A stretch of 64,000 nucleotides of DNA from assembly GCA_002794735.1 (NCBI GenBank), contig NBAZ01000002.1, forward strand, positions 682,001 to 746,000. The letters are read 5' to 3'. A program made the position numbers and the translations under genes. Every line of letters begins with the position of its first letter. Within the stretch, counting starts at the first letter, position 1. Shown here in pieces: positions 48,642 to 59,630 of the stretch. Origin of the DNA: Pyrrhoderma lamaoense. Its lineage: Eukaryota; Basidiomycota; Agaricomycetes; Hymenochaetales; Hymenochaetaceae. The notes beneath the pieces are model-generated. The model was given only the letters and a program-made list of their open reading frames with translations, did not search any database and had not been told where the DNA came from.

Positions 48642-50123
48642 GTGGCGGCCTGATTCAGAATATAACTCAGTTACGTGAAGTCACAAGAAGAATTCAGAAG
48701 TCCACTGCCAATGGCAATGCTCTGATACCTACGCGTCTATAATCGTTTCGCTGAATTCAATTTAAACGAGGGAATGTAACACGTGGATATCACGTGAATC
48801 TGTCCGCAACTCAAAGTCAAAGTGAGATGGTAACTGCTACTCGCATTGGTAATTATATGAGGTGGATGCTAGCAGATATTTGAGTCTGAGACTCTAAGAC
48901 AAGCATACTTCTGTTGACCTTTATTCATACTACTATGCTAGACGAACTAAACGAAGCGTGCGGCGATACTGACTAAAGGATTCTCATACAAGTCAAAAAA
49001 GAATAATAAACATTCCGAATATTGTTCAGATTTGTCCAGGCAGTCAGCAGAATCATAGCGTACTACGTACGAGACACTACAATATGAAGCATACATATGT
49101 AGAGGTGTAAGCAGAGAGTTCGTCTCTTGGAATCCAAAATTCACCAAAAACGGGGAACGTGATTAGAATAGAAGGAGGGCTTGATTCGAAGAGGAACTTC
49201 AGAAATTACTTCTGCAAGACCTTCTAATGACTGTCATATGTTGAAAAATTTGATTGAAAGAGAAAATCCCCCAATGAAAAAGTATCATGGAAAACAATCA
49301 TGTTCTTGAATATCCTCGTACTGACCGCTGAACACGAGCCTCAGAAACTAGTTGAAAATACCAGTTATAATCGGTTTACTTCTACTTGAAGCCAGAGTTT
49401 TAATCATTTTCTATGTGTACTGGGGTACTGAGAAGTATAGCCTAAATACCATTATCCTATTCGCCTTTGTTCAAGGGGCTTATGAGCTTTATGGTGCCCA
49501 GCAAACCTTAGATATCAAGAGAAGATGCCTGAAAGCTGGGAACCCGAAAAAATTGACAATTCGCAGGAAACTTCGCTTAGCGTAATGTTTCTGTAGTCTT
49601 GCCTATGCAAAAGGGTGAGAAAATGAATCAACCGGTTTTGAGGAGTATATGAGGAGAACAGCGGGTAGGTATGGCGTCTGAGTAAAAGGCTCACTCTACG
49701 GATTATGCAAACCTTTTCAAGCCTAGAGAATATACTGAAATGGAAATGAGAATCCAATTGTAGAATATCCCAACAATAACGACGGAGTTGTTTTCCAAGT
49801 GCTTATTTAGACTACTATCGCTTATATTTATCTCAAGCAACGAGGACAGGTTTACGATATGCACATAGTTGAGGGTATCTTTGCTTCGATATGCACTGTA
49901 TTGATAGTTAGGCTTTTGAGAGTAAGACATTGGTTTACGATTTATATTATAATTTTGGTGATGCATTATGATTATGAGAATTAATAACACATTGATATCA
50001 TTTGCTTTGTTTTGAAAGCATTAGCAAAGTCCAAAAAATGACGAAGAAAGAATAGTAAACACACCATAGAGGGGAAGATATTACAAAAACCCTTATCATT
50101 CACTTAAGATAATTATCATGTCA
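48642..50123. other. 5' flank of kinase B and spacer to the CBP6-like gene
   Basis: 48642-49040 is the palindrome arm upstream of B. 49056-49320 holds the direct repeat X' related to 42150-42430. From 49330 to 50123 there are short open frames with no recognisable motif and no gene I can support. Confidence 0.5.
49056..49320. repeat. diverged direct repeat X' (partner at 42150-42430)
   Basis: Same orientation as the segment upstream of kinase A. Shared collinear landmarks include CGTACTAC.TACGAG, AGCAGAGAGTTCGTCTCTTGG and GGGGAACGTGATTAGAATAG against related words at the partner site. Supports a tandem duplication of the two-kinase unit, with low certainty. Confidence 0.4.
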
Positions 50124-50508
50124 CTACCAGACCTCAAAGAATCGTTTCCACCATGGCCGGCCGATACCCTGAGCACTTTTATGGACTCCTTCGACAATTT
50201 GGTTATAATGTAAGGGTCGAGAAGCAGGTTTTAACAGTTTCTCCGAGAGTGGATACTAGGATTTTGTTTTGGGAGATGTTATGTAGAAAATTGACATAAG
50301 TCATGATTGTGAAGTATACTTTAAGAATTGCAATTACCTTCTTTTGGAGTTCATTGGCACGAAGAGCTTCTGTAGCTCGTACGGACTGGAGACTAAGATG
50401 TGGGTGAGAAGAGAGAGAAATAAAGAAGTTTTGCAATTGCATATTTGGCCTAAAGGGGTCACTTGGCCATGTTTGAGCAATGGCCTTGAGTTTGGAGGAG
50501 GCAGACAT
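50124..50508 (-). CDS. Cbp6/UQCC2-like mitochondrial complex III assembly factor
   Basis: Small protein of 100 residues from two exons, 50338-50508 and 50124-50255, with an 82-bp GTAATT..TAG intron in phase 0. Exon 1 reads MSASSKLKAIAQTWPSDPFR then PNMQLQNFFISLSSHP and ATEALRANELQKK. Exon 2 reads YPLSEKLLKPASRPLHYNQI, VEGVHKSAQGIGRPWWKRFF and ends EVW. The PWPxDPFRPN.QL start and the GIGRPWW.RFF end match the LYR-like UQCC2/Cbp6 proteins that help cytochrome b synthesis and complex III assembly in mitochondria. The gene is intact and sits between kinase B and relic E, so a conserved single-copy gene is embedded in a duplicating kinase cluster. Confidence 0.83.
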
Positions 50509-51129
50509 GACTTCTGTTGGTGAAGGTTAGTGTCACTGTTCGCACCTCCCAAGAGCGGCAGTAAACGTGACCACGCCGCTTCTTGGACCTTTCTTCTCTC
50601 CAAAATCTACTTTACTCTCAGTAACTCTGGACCGCTTCTCTTACAATCCAGTTTTCAAAACGTTACTTTCAAGTACATATGACCGGCTGCTTAAAATTTG
50701 AAAGAAATCTAGAGATAACAACTTACTGAAGATGTGCCCATTTCTCTACGGGTTTTTGCCAGAAGAGGCATCCTAAAGGTATTCAAAACTCTCACAGTCA
50801 GTCAACTCAAAGAAAATTCAACCAGAAGAATTATGATTGTGGACTTGTATATCTAACGACATAGCCTCGAACGCACACCTATCAAGATGCCGTAATGGAT
50901 AGTCTTACTCTTTAATCTATCTATCAGTGGGGATAACTTCTCCGCTCGCATCCAAAGAGGTTCGTAACGCCCTCCACTTTTCAAGATCGTCTCCATTCAT
51001 GTCGGAACTCAATCTTGCGAGTAGATTAGATGTACTAAGCGAATTCACGTGCAGATGAAGCAAACGACCGCTTATTTTAGGTTAAAAAAGTTAATACATT
51101 ATGTAGTACATGAGGAATAGCATTATATG
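50509..51129. other. spacer, CBP6-like promoter to relic E
   Basis: About 620 bp. It must include the CBP6-like promoter on the minus strand. The remainder shows no coding signal and no clear similarity to the kinase arms. Confidence 0.4.
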
Positions 51130-51760
51130 GCCCCTGGTGGACTGGAAAGAAATCTGTAAGATACATAAGGAAATTTCCTCAAAATAACTACAACAGGAAG
51201 AGGTCATAATTCTGACGAAACTGTTATCGAAGACACCGCTTAACAAGTATCTACTTCACAACAAGGGATGCTTATTACCTCTGACGAACAAGTTTGCAGT
51301 AGTTGTGATCAACCCTTTCCTAGTGATTCAAGACCTGGCCTAATCTCTGGTATCTTCGAGGGAGTAATTTGTACAGTACGGATTTCCATACGGATTTCAG
51401 AGGAAATAAGTGTATCTACACCCATAACCAGACTCGAATCACAGGAACACGAACGACGTCCCACTGGTAGACTAGGAAACTTGGTAATCGCAGAGACAAG
51501 AAGTAATAAAGCATGTGATTCTATCCTTAACGAACTTCGATCTCTTGACTCTTGATCGTTTTATCATTTTCGCTACTACAAACTCTTCATGACCACCAAT
51601 GATGCGTATATCATATAATTAAACCTGAACCTCTCTGTCTCAAAATTGTGGTTACTTGATTTCTGTATGTACGATTATCTTCGCTCTATGTTCTCTTTAT
51701 TCTAGATCTTATACTGTGAGATAAAGACAGTCCTCTTATCTCTTGTGGATTGAAGTATTA
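51130..51760 (+). pseudogene. relic E: C-terminal remnant of an A-type FunK1 kinase
   Basis: The sequence from about 51130 encodes VDWKEICKIHKEIS, clearly the PMVDREEVCRIHEEAF segment of the intact copies, after which the frame stops. Downstream to about 51720 the DNA aligns with 45184-45600 behind copy A, through GGGATG.TTATTACCT, GAATCACAGGAACACGAACG and TATGTACGATTATCTTCGCTCT. No catalytic part of the kinase remains. Its orientation and its position tail-to-tail with copy C mirror the A/B pair. Confidence 0.72.
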
Positions 51761-52128
51761 CCTAGTAATAGTTGGACAACTCGGTTGGTGTACAAATTCT
51801 GCTTGGACGACTGCAATTTTAGTGAATATCCGTTACAAAACAGAAGGGTAGTTTCGAATGCTTGATGAGTTAGTACACGACTTGACTAGAGAAAAAAAAA
51901 GACGCCGCAACGATAACAGCTGTAACGAAAATATCGCGAAAGAAACAAGAAAACATCGATCATATGCATGTAATAGACAACGAAAGCAAGAATGGATTTC
52001 ATCCTAGAAAGCAGATGATGGCAGTATTAGATGTTACACAAACAAAACGAAGATTTCTATGGGAGGTATCATGAAGGAAAATCCGAATTTATCTTATAGT
52101 CAATAAATTGAAATACACTTGAATAAAA
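51761..52128. other. 3' flank of kinase C and spacer to relic E
   Basis: About 51920-52128, read on the minus strand, aligns with the 3' flanks of copies B (46046-46323) and D (59631-59905), including CATCATCTGCTTTCTAGGAT and GCTTTCGTTGTCTATTACAT. The flank is probably shared 3' UTR carried along with the gene copies. Confidence 0.65.
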
Positions 52129-54300
52129 TCACGTTTTGTAACTTCCCTTCTGCTTCTTCGACTCCGGATATAAAAGATTTCCTGGCCCACCACTAGGATG
52201 CCGTTTGCGCTTCGATCCTCCTTGAGGGACAGGTACTAATTTGAGGAACGCTTCCTCATGTATGTTACAGATTTCCTCTCGGTCCACCATGGGGTGTCGG
52301 TTTGGTGCAGACACCCCAGCTCCGGATTGGGTGATAAAATGACGTAACTTTTCCAGATACCATTTTACGAGTTCAAACTCTGGGGAAAGGAGGTCTAGTA
52401 CTTGAAGCTTGAAGACAGCTGGGTCTATAATGCAACTGCGTTTCAATAGTGCCAGCTTGTAAAGCTTCTCCGGTTCAATATGCTTAGGATTCCAATCATC
52501 CAGTATCGCATAACTGGGCGTCTTGAATTTTTTGGGGTTGTCCTTTTCTTGCCTTTGGAACCATTCACGACTGCGTTCGAGACAGATCCATATCAGTACG
52601 TAAAAGGCCGATTCGATATCATGATAATATTTATGCTCAAAGCCGGCAAGGTTATATAATACCTCGATCGCCATAAAAGGTATAGTCCCCTGAGTTTTTG
52701 TTAGCAGATACGAGTGCTAAACGATATCCAGTTGACTCACCGATCTCTTGGTTAGGGATTCCGACGTATTCAAGTCTGAGAGGTCCACAGAATAGTCAAA
52801 GTCAATCAGACAACCATCCCTCAAATAATCTCCTATGTCAATAAGCACCAGATTGTTTACACTGATATCACGGTGTAAGATGTTTTTCACAGTCTTCAAG
52901 TCAATGATCGCTGTATGATTTATTAGCTGAATGGTCTATGAGCATGCGATTACACCTACCAAGAAAGATGTTCGCGAAAGAGATAATTAGTTCATCCGAA
53001 GACTTGAAATCAGAGATTGATCGTCCCACAGTATCTAGGACCACTCGATGATGTTCACGGGAGACAATTTTAGAACTCTTTTCAATAGCAGCTCCTTGTC
53101 GAAAATATTTGGTGCGTCCACCCATGTCTTCGTGAGTACACATATATGGCGTATTCCTGAATCCCCTCAGTTTCTCGAGTATAACATGCTCCTTTGTCTT
53201 ATTGCTCTCGTCCACCCAACTATCTTTCACAATAAATCCCCGTCGCCTACTTCCTTCCTTGTCATTCTCATATTTGAGATGTCCAACAACGTACCACACT
53301 GTCGTTCCTCTTCCTTGGATGCTCCTGCTACGGAATATGGTTTTAACGATCTCTAATTCCGTATGCGTGTCGTCAGACTGTTTGACGGTTATATAACGCT
53401 TTCCATCCTTCATCTTGATTGTCGGATCGCGACCCAAGTATTTGTCATCGACAAACAGCACTCCGATGGCCACCCTCAGAAAGTCCTCTTTTCGCTCGTG
53501 AATGTTGATCCTCTTAGTCCTCACCACACCAGAGCGATCATATAGATACACAAACAAGTCAGCCTCGACAAATGCACAAGCAATAGCCCAGTTGCGGTCA
53601 TCTTGCACAGCGAATATATCATAGATATACTTGTCCAAGCCACTAACGATTTCACTCTGTGAGGGATTAGAGTAGGATTTCACTTCCCCGAACGCTAGAA
53701 ACGTGCGCCACTCAACCTTCGTGATTGGATTTGGCGTGCCTTCATCTACTCTCGACTCATTCGTAGCAGCCCTCACCGCCGTTGCGCTCTCTCCTTCCGA
53801 GTTCTGTTTGTTGGATTCCCTGGAATTTTCAGACTTACTAGGTTGCTTGTCTCTTTCTCTCGTTGATTGCGTTGGAATTGAAATAACAACGAGATCAGGT
53901 CTTCGATTTCGGTCTCCATATGTTTTTCCATGACAATAGTCCGCCGTATATCTTCTCTTCAGCGGTATCTTGCACCTGTCGGAGATCTCTTGAGCGATTG
54001 CGTTCAATGCTCCCGCTATCTCTTCCTCTTGACCTTCCTTGAATATCGTTGGCCACCTGCTCCATCGCCCGTCTACTATCTGTCTCTCCGCCTTTTCTCT
54101 TTCTCATCCATCCTCTCCCTTTATCCCCATCATAGTCATTCCTCTTCTCTCTCCCCGTCTCGAGCATGTTTATCATCATAGGGATCTTGATGACAACCCC
54201 GTCAACATCAACGAATGCATCTGTCGGGAATGATTTGTGATGACAATATGTCATATGGAAAATCATTTAAATCAGACATTGGTATCCTATCGAAAGCCTT
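52129..54300 (-). pseudogene. FunK1-type kinase copy C with PD-(D/E)XK module; N-terminal frame break
   Basis: Exons in phase: 52960 to about 54300, 52741-52910, 52129-52689. The N-terminal module keeps RRPDLVVISIP and, further on, FLAFGEVKSYS, the Pro-Asp and Glu-x-Lys pattern of PD-(D/E)XK nuclease folds. Kinase motifs are complete: GRGTTVWYVVGHL, FIVKDSW, HRDISVNN, LIDFDYSVDL and GTIPFMAIEVL. The tail lacks about 90 residues present in D, running straight from EEAFLKL to a basic end (GSKRKRHPSGGPGN). Upstream, PTDAFVDVDG matches the D segment PDDAFVDVNG but in a different frame from the rest. A net 7-bp length difference from D near 54085-54105 causes the shift. If translation began downstream of it, the kinase part could still be made, so inactivity is not proven. 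The extreme N-terminus of D has no counterpart. Confidence 0.75.
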
Positions 54301-54382
54301 CCAGAATGAAACGCGTGGTTTAAGAGACGACTCGTCAATCACGTGTACGTGTTTTACGCGAATCTCCTGTTTGCATCTGCTA

Positions 54383-54772
54383 TACAGCTAGTTCAAAAAA
54401 CCATGTCCGCGTTTGCGAAAAAATCAAGGTCACATGTATCTCACGTTATCTTTTGTAACTAAATAAGGGAATAAATAAGCGGTGTCACACCCCTTGAGAA
54501 AACTTCATCCCCTTGCTATTTTCCTTGTTTATTTACCCTATTCATGTATATTCTATGTAATTCTACAAAAATCTGAATTGAAATATGACATAAATATATC
54601 AGATTCAAATATTGATAAAATACATCTTATTTTTGTCAAGATGAATATTATATGCTATGTATAGGCATCTATAACAAATTTTACTACTTAAAAAAGAAAT
54701 AAAATCATGTGTATATCATGTGCTATGTAAATCTCACTTGTGCTGCGGACATGGTTTTCTGAACTAGCTGTA
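54383..54772. mobile_element. MITE-like element with 26-bp terminal inverted repeats and TA target duplication
   Basis: The left terminal repeat is 54385-54410 (CAGCTAGTTCA, then CCATGTCCGC) and the right is 54745-54770 reversed. They match at 25 of 26 positions. TA dinucleotides flank both ends at 54383-54384 and 54771-54772. The interior is AT-rich without a transposase frame. Total length is about 390 bp. TA duplication points to the Tc1/mariner group; the element is non-autonomous and must have been moved by a transposase elsewhere. It sits just upstream of the truncated N-terminal end of kinase C. Confidence 0.85.
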
Positions 54773-55129
54773 ATACCATTTGTCCGTCTGCTCTTGATTT
54801 GCTTCAACCAAACCACCAACTCATGTTATCAGGTCGTGTCTTTTTTCATCGAAAACTCCAATCGATGAAGGCCTCTAGATTACGTTTCTTGTTATGCCAT
54901 TCCAGGGCTCGTGTAATATCTTTTAATTATATCTTTCCAATAAATTGCTACTACTAGCCAAACATAATCGTTTTCTGGCTACGTATGATCATCCTTATTT
55001 TTGGGAGTCATAAGCTCTCTTGTGTAACCGACTCACTCCTAGCACATCAAGGAGAAGCTCATCTTATATATCATAACTTCTTCACTGTCAGGATGGGGGG
55101 GGGGGGACTCTGATACAAACGCCTGACAT

Positions 55130-55320
55130 ATAACACTTCATTTTCTAGATACCACAAAGTATTCTTAAGCCTTGAAGAAAAATGAGATCAGTATTCGAGA
55201 TTTGAAGACGAGTGGGCACATAATACAGCTACTTCTCAATCTTCCGAGCCTGTATAGCTCCTTTTGATAAATACGCTTAGGATCACATACATGATAATTA
55301 GCTAGTATCATCAGCTAAAC
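55130..55320 (-). pseudogene. relic F: fragment of FunK1 kinase C-lobe
   Basis: On the minus strand the DNA encodes DPKRIYQKELYRLGRLRSSC then IMCPLVFKSRIL, which aligns with NPKHIEPEKLYKLALLKRSC and IIDPAVFKLQVL of copy C. A TGGTATCTAGAAAATGAAG word further on corresponds to the YLEKLRHF segment. The rest of the gene is missing and the adjacent part contains a run of about twelve G near 55096. This is an old, heavily eroded copy. Confidence 0.7.
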
Positions 55321-56706
55321 CTAGCCAGTTTCTCGTTCTCATTTCATACATACATACATACATACACATATATTAGCTATATCTATGCCCCCCAGGTAAG
55401 CGTGTAACAAATATCCCATTCTATATGATTCCTATTATAACTTGTTTTCGGTCAGGGGTTTCGACCCTATAAGCTCATGTTGATAACAGACTCGGCAAAC
55501 AAGAGCTGAAACATTCCCTTCAGCTCCTTATGGCCACGAGCTCGCCAGAAGAATAGTACCTGCTTAATACAGAAGCCCCTTTGATTCCTCGCTTATCGAA
55601 TTATAATGAATAAGAGATACCAAAAAGTCATTCCACCGTTTTAATGTTGCTATTATGCTATCCTGCTTCTTGTTGTTGATGTCGAAAGTGGTATAAGTTG
55701 TATATCCAGTAGATAATCTCGTGAGTCTGCTACGCGAGAGAGCTTCCGTCTCTAAATACAAGGTTGACTACACAATTATGAGTGGCCGGTTCTAGTAATT
55801 TATCTGAAAGAAATAAAAAGAAAATACATGAACCCTGGCATCACATAGCAAAAAATAATATCAAAAGAGCCGCGATCGATTAGAGTAATCGATGAAAGAA
55901 GACACGATCTGAGTCACAATGACTTGGTTTGATGGTTCAATTGAAGCGAATCGAGAGAAGACTGGCAAACGGTGTTACAGCAAATCGAAATGTCATGTGC
56001 AAAAAAAAAAAAACAGTATTAAAAAGAAATGTCTATGAAAAAATAGAACAGACGCGTGTCACAGTTGAACGTCTTTCTGAGACTACAATACAGTATATTG
56101 TAAAAAAATAAAAATTATTATATAAATAAATATGATTTATATCAGAAAATGATTCAAACTGTTTATTTTTTTTTTTTTTTTTATTAAGTTTTATTAATAA
56201 AGATATCAACATGAGTTTTTTTTTTTTTAAATTTTTTTTAAATATTTTTTTTTTTTTTACGCATAAATTTTCGATTTTGTAAACAAGTGCAAACAGGAGA
56301 TTCATGTCGAACACGTACACGTGATTGGTAAATCGTCTTTTGAACAAAGTGTTTTGTTCGAGATTATATCGTGTAAGGTTTATACTGAGGACAGAGACGA
56401 GGTACCCAGTCTGTTGAATGTAGTGCTCACTGCACTAAGTACAAACGATTTATGTTGGCTTCTTTCGGTTACTGGGAGTAGAGTAATAGAAGCAAAGGAC
56501 ACGTGCCTAATATCCAAGCGAGTCGACTTTGAAAAGTACAAACCCCGATCGTCTTTGTTTCCAACCACCAGGTTGAAGTGAGCTATCTTTTTACCGAGGG
56601 CATAGTGGTCTTATCGATTTCTGCGTGCCTTCTGTGAGCTAAGTCCCACGAGACTGCAAATATAAAGGTCAGTTTATTCATCTCCCTTTCTTCGTTATCC
56701 ATTCTA

Positions 56707-59630
56707 ATGTCTCTCATTGAAGGCGAGAACGATTTCGAGACATCGTTCCTCTCCACCAGTAGCAGAGCTACCTCTCCAGCCCCATCTACTTCCGCAGCAA
56801 CTGATTTCCAAGACGAGGACGATTATTCTGACGGTTATTTCGAATCTGTGAATCATCTCAGTTCAGTTGCAGACTCTACTAGTTCTGAACAGGGAGCCCA
56901 TCCGCTTTCTCGGCGATCATCTATCGAGACTGTCACCAATTTAACCTACCAAGAAGGGGCTTCCAACGCGGAGCAAGGGGCTTCTGAGCTTCCGAAGCAA
57001 CCATCTAATCAGACTGTAACTCAACATCTCCAGGTGCAGACTCTAGCGTCTGAACTCAGAACATATCAAAGGGAGCTAGACAATCAAAGCCAGGAAGTAG
57101 CGGATCAGTACGCTGCAGTATCCAACCAAATCCAATCTTTCGCGTTATCAAGCTTTACGAGCAGCAGCATCGTAGGGGATAAAGAGATATCGAAGACGGC
57201 CGCGACAGTATCCCGAGACACATTTGGAAAGACGCTGATGCCTACACTATATGATTGCCCGTATGGAGAACTAGCATCAAAAATTATACCTGACGATGCT
57301 TTTGTTGATGTTAATGGAAACGCTATCAAGATCTCTACGATAATACGAATACTTGAGACGGAGAGAGATGTAGATGAGAAGATTCACTATGGTGCGGATA
57401 GAGAGGAGGGAGAAAGGAAAGAGGCAGAGAAGCAGATTGTAGGCGGACGGTGGAGCAAGTGGCCAACGATATTCAAGGAAGGTCAAGAGAAAGAGATAGC
57501 GGCCGCACTGAATGCGATTGCTCAAGAGATCCATGTCAGGTGCAAGGTACCTTTAACGAGAAAATATATGGCAGACTATAGTACTGCGAAACCGGAAGGA
57601 GGTCGAAATCGGAAACCTGACCTTGTCGTTGTTCCACTTTCAGAGCGAACAACAGATACTGCTACGGAAAGTGAATCTGGAAAGTTCAAGAAGTCGGAGA
57701 AACATTCAAAAGATAAGACCGCTACGGAGTCCGAGTCGAACGAAAACGGGGATACGTCAGACCCAGTTTCGAAGAACGTGAACAAATGGCGTACATTTAT
57801 CGCATTTGGGGAAGTGAAATCTTATTCTAGTGTCTCAAAGCGTGACATTGTTAGCGGCTTGGGTGATTATATATATGATGTGCTCGCTGTGCAAGACGAT
57901 CGCAACTGGGTTATTGGATGTGCATTCATCGAGGCTGATCTGCTTGTGTATCTGTATGACCGCTCTGGTGTGGTGAGGACTGAGAAAATTAACATTCACG
58001 AGCGAAAGGAGGAGTTTCTGAGGGTGGCCATCGGAGTGCTGTTTGTCGATGACAAGTACTTGGGTCGCGATCCGACGATCAAAACGATAGATGGAAAACG
58101 TTATATAACCGTCAAACAGTCTGACGATACGCATACGGAATTAGAGATCGTTAAAACCATATTCCGTAGTAAGAGTTTCCTCGGTAGAGGAACGACGGTG
58201 TGGTACGTCGATGGACATCTCAAACATGAGAAGGACAAGGAAGGCAGTACACGACGGGGGTATATTGTGAAAGATAGCTGGGTGGATATGAGCAATAAGA
58301 CAAAGGAATACGTTATACTCGAGAAACTGAGGGGATTCAGGAATACGCCATATATGTGTACTCACGAAGACATGGGTGAACGCACCGACTATTTTCGACA
58401 AGGAGGATCTGCTGTAGACGAGAATGCTGATATAGCGTCTCGTGAACATCATCGAGTTGTCCTGGGTACTGTGGGGCAGCCAATCACCGATTTCAAGTCT
58501 TCGAAGGAACTAGTTCTCTCTTTTATGAACATCTTTCTTGGTAGGGTGCAATCGCATACTCATAGACTAATCAGCTAATGGATCATACAGCGATCACGGA
58601 CCTGAGAATTGTGAAAAATGTTCTACACCGTGATATCAGTGTAAACAATCTGTTGCTTATTGATATGGGAAATGGTAAGAGAGATGGGTGTCTGATTGAC
58701 TTTGACTACTCTGTGGATCTCTCAGACGAGAACACACGCGGATCTCTCACCAAGAGATCGGTGAGTCAGCTGAATATCGTTGAATATTTGTACATGCTGA
58801 CGAGAGCTCAGGGGACTGTCCCTTTTATGGCGATTGAGGTGTTAAGGAACAAGGAGGATTTCGTGCACGATTACTATCATGATATCGAATCGGCTTTTTA
58901 TGTGCTGATATGGATCTGTCTTGAGCGCAGTTTGGGTCGGTTCAAAAAGCGAGGAACGAAAGACGCCTCAAAGAATAAGGCACAAGATGATACAATTCTA
59001 AAGGACTGGGATCCTACGATTATCAACCAGAGGGTACTGCGTTCAGTTGCGAAAGATAAGGCCGGATGCATCAGTACCCAGTATATGTTCAAAGAGGATG
59101 TACTGGACTTGCTTGCTCCGGAATTTGATGACATCAAGGACTATTTGGAGAATTTACGGAATTTTATCTCCAAGCCTGGAATTGGAGTATTTTCAAAACA
59201 ACGAGATCCCATGGTTGACCGAGAGGAAATCCGTAAAATCCATGAGGAAGCGTTCTTCAAAGTAGCAGCGAAAGGTACGGAACAACGTATTGACGATTCT
59301 GCTGTCGAAGATACCGCCGATTTAGCATCTGAATCACAACAAATCTCTGACAAAACTAAGGAGCGGCCACGACATATCAATGCAACACCCTCTACAGGAC
59401 AGGACAATAGTGCTAGCGATGAGTATTCTTCGAGTGATTCCAGACCCATATCAACATCCGATGTCTCCGAAGGAGGATCTTCTTCGGAACAAACGTCTTT
59501 ACGGACTTCAGAGGGATCAGTTGTATCTGTCCCTGAAACAAAATTGAAGCGCAAGCAGCGTCCTAGTGGTGGGCCAGGAAATTTTGTATCTTTGGAGTCG
59601 AAGAAGCAGAAGGGAAGTCACGAAATATAG
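56707..59630 (+). CDS. FunK1-type kinase copy D: PD-(D/E)XK-like module fused to kinase, full length
   Basis: Longest and best preserved copy: exons 56707-58540, 58591-58760, 58812-59630, 940 residues, no break. Residues 1-190 are Ser/Thr/Gln-rich and not found in the other copies. Residues 190-470 form the N-terminal module with NRKPDLVVVP (Pro-Asp at 304-305) and FIAFGEVKSYS (Glu-Val-Lys at 369-371), then DIVSGLGDYIYDVLAVQDDR. This fits the PD-(D/E)XK nuclease-fold pattern described for FunK1-like fungal proteins. The kinase domain runs from GRGTTVWYV (493) through the VKD Lys (522), HRDISVNN (624) and DFD (648) to GTVPFMAIEVL. A Ser-rich acidic tail ends in KRKQRPSGGPGN..ESKKQK, a candidate nuclear signal. 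Probably an active kinase; nuclease activity is unproven. Alternative: the N-terminal fold is only a structural scaffold. Confidence 0.87.

Larger units (their letters stand above)
42770..49040. repeat. large imperfect inverted repeat (palindrome) containing kinase copies A and B
   Basis: The left arm (about 42770-45180) and right arm (about 46500-49040) are inverted copies. Homology covers the kinase genes and about 380 bp upstream of each start, including a shared stretch from GTCTAGCATAGTAG through TATGCTTGTCTTAGAGTCTCAG to the ATG. The arms meet around a spacer of roughly 1.1 kb, between the two 3' ends. Identity is uneven: high near the starts, almost perfect over 43683-44290, and lower in the C-terminal half. 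Such arms allow intrachromosomal gene conversion. Confidence 0.85.
54301..56706. other. spacer between kinases C and D
   Basis: Contains the MITE (54383-54772), relic F (55130-55320), a long G run near 55096, a CATA microsatellite at about 55348-55372, and a very T-rich/A-rich patch at 56150-56265. A plus-strand frame at 56321-56581 shows no known motif. The last 120 bp before 56707 should hold the D promoter, ending in a CT-rich leader. Confidence 0.5.
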
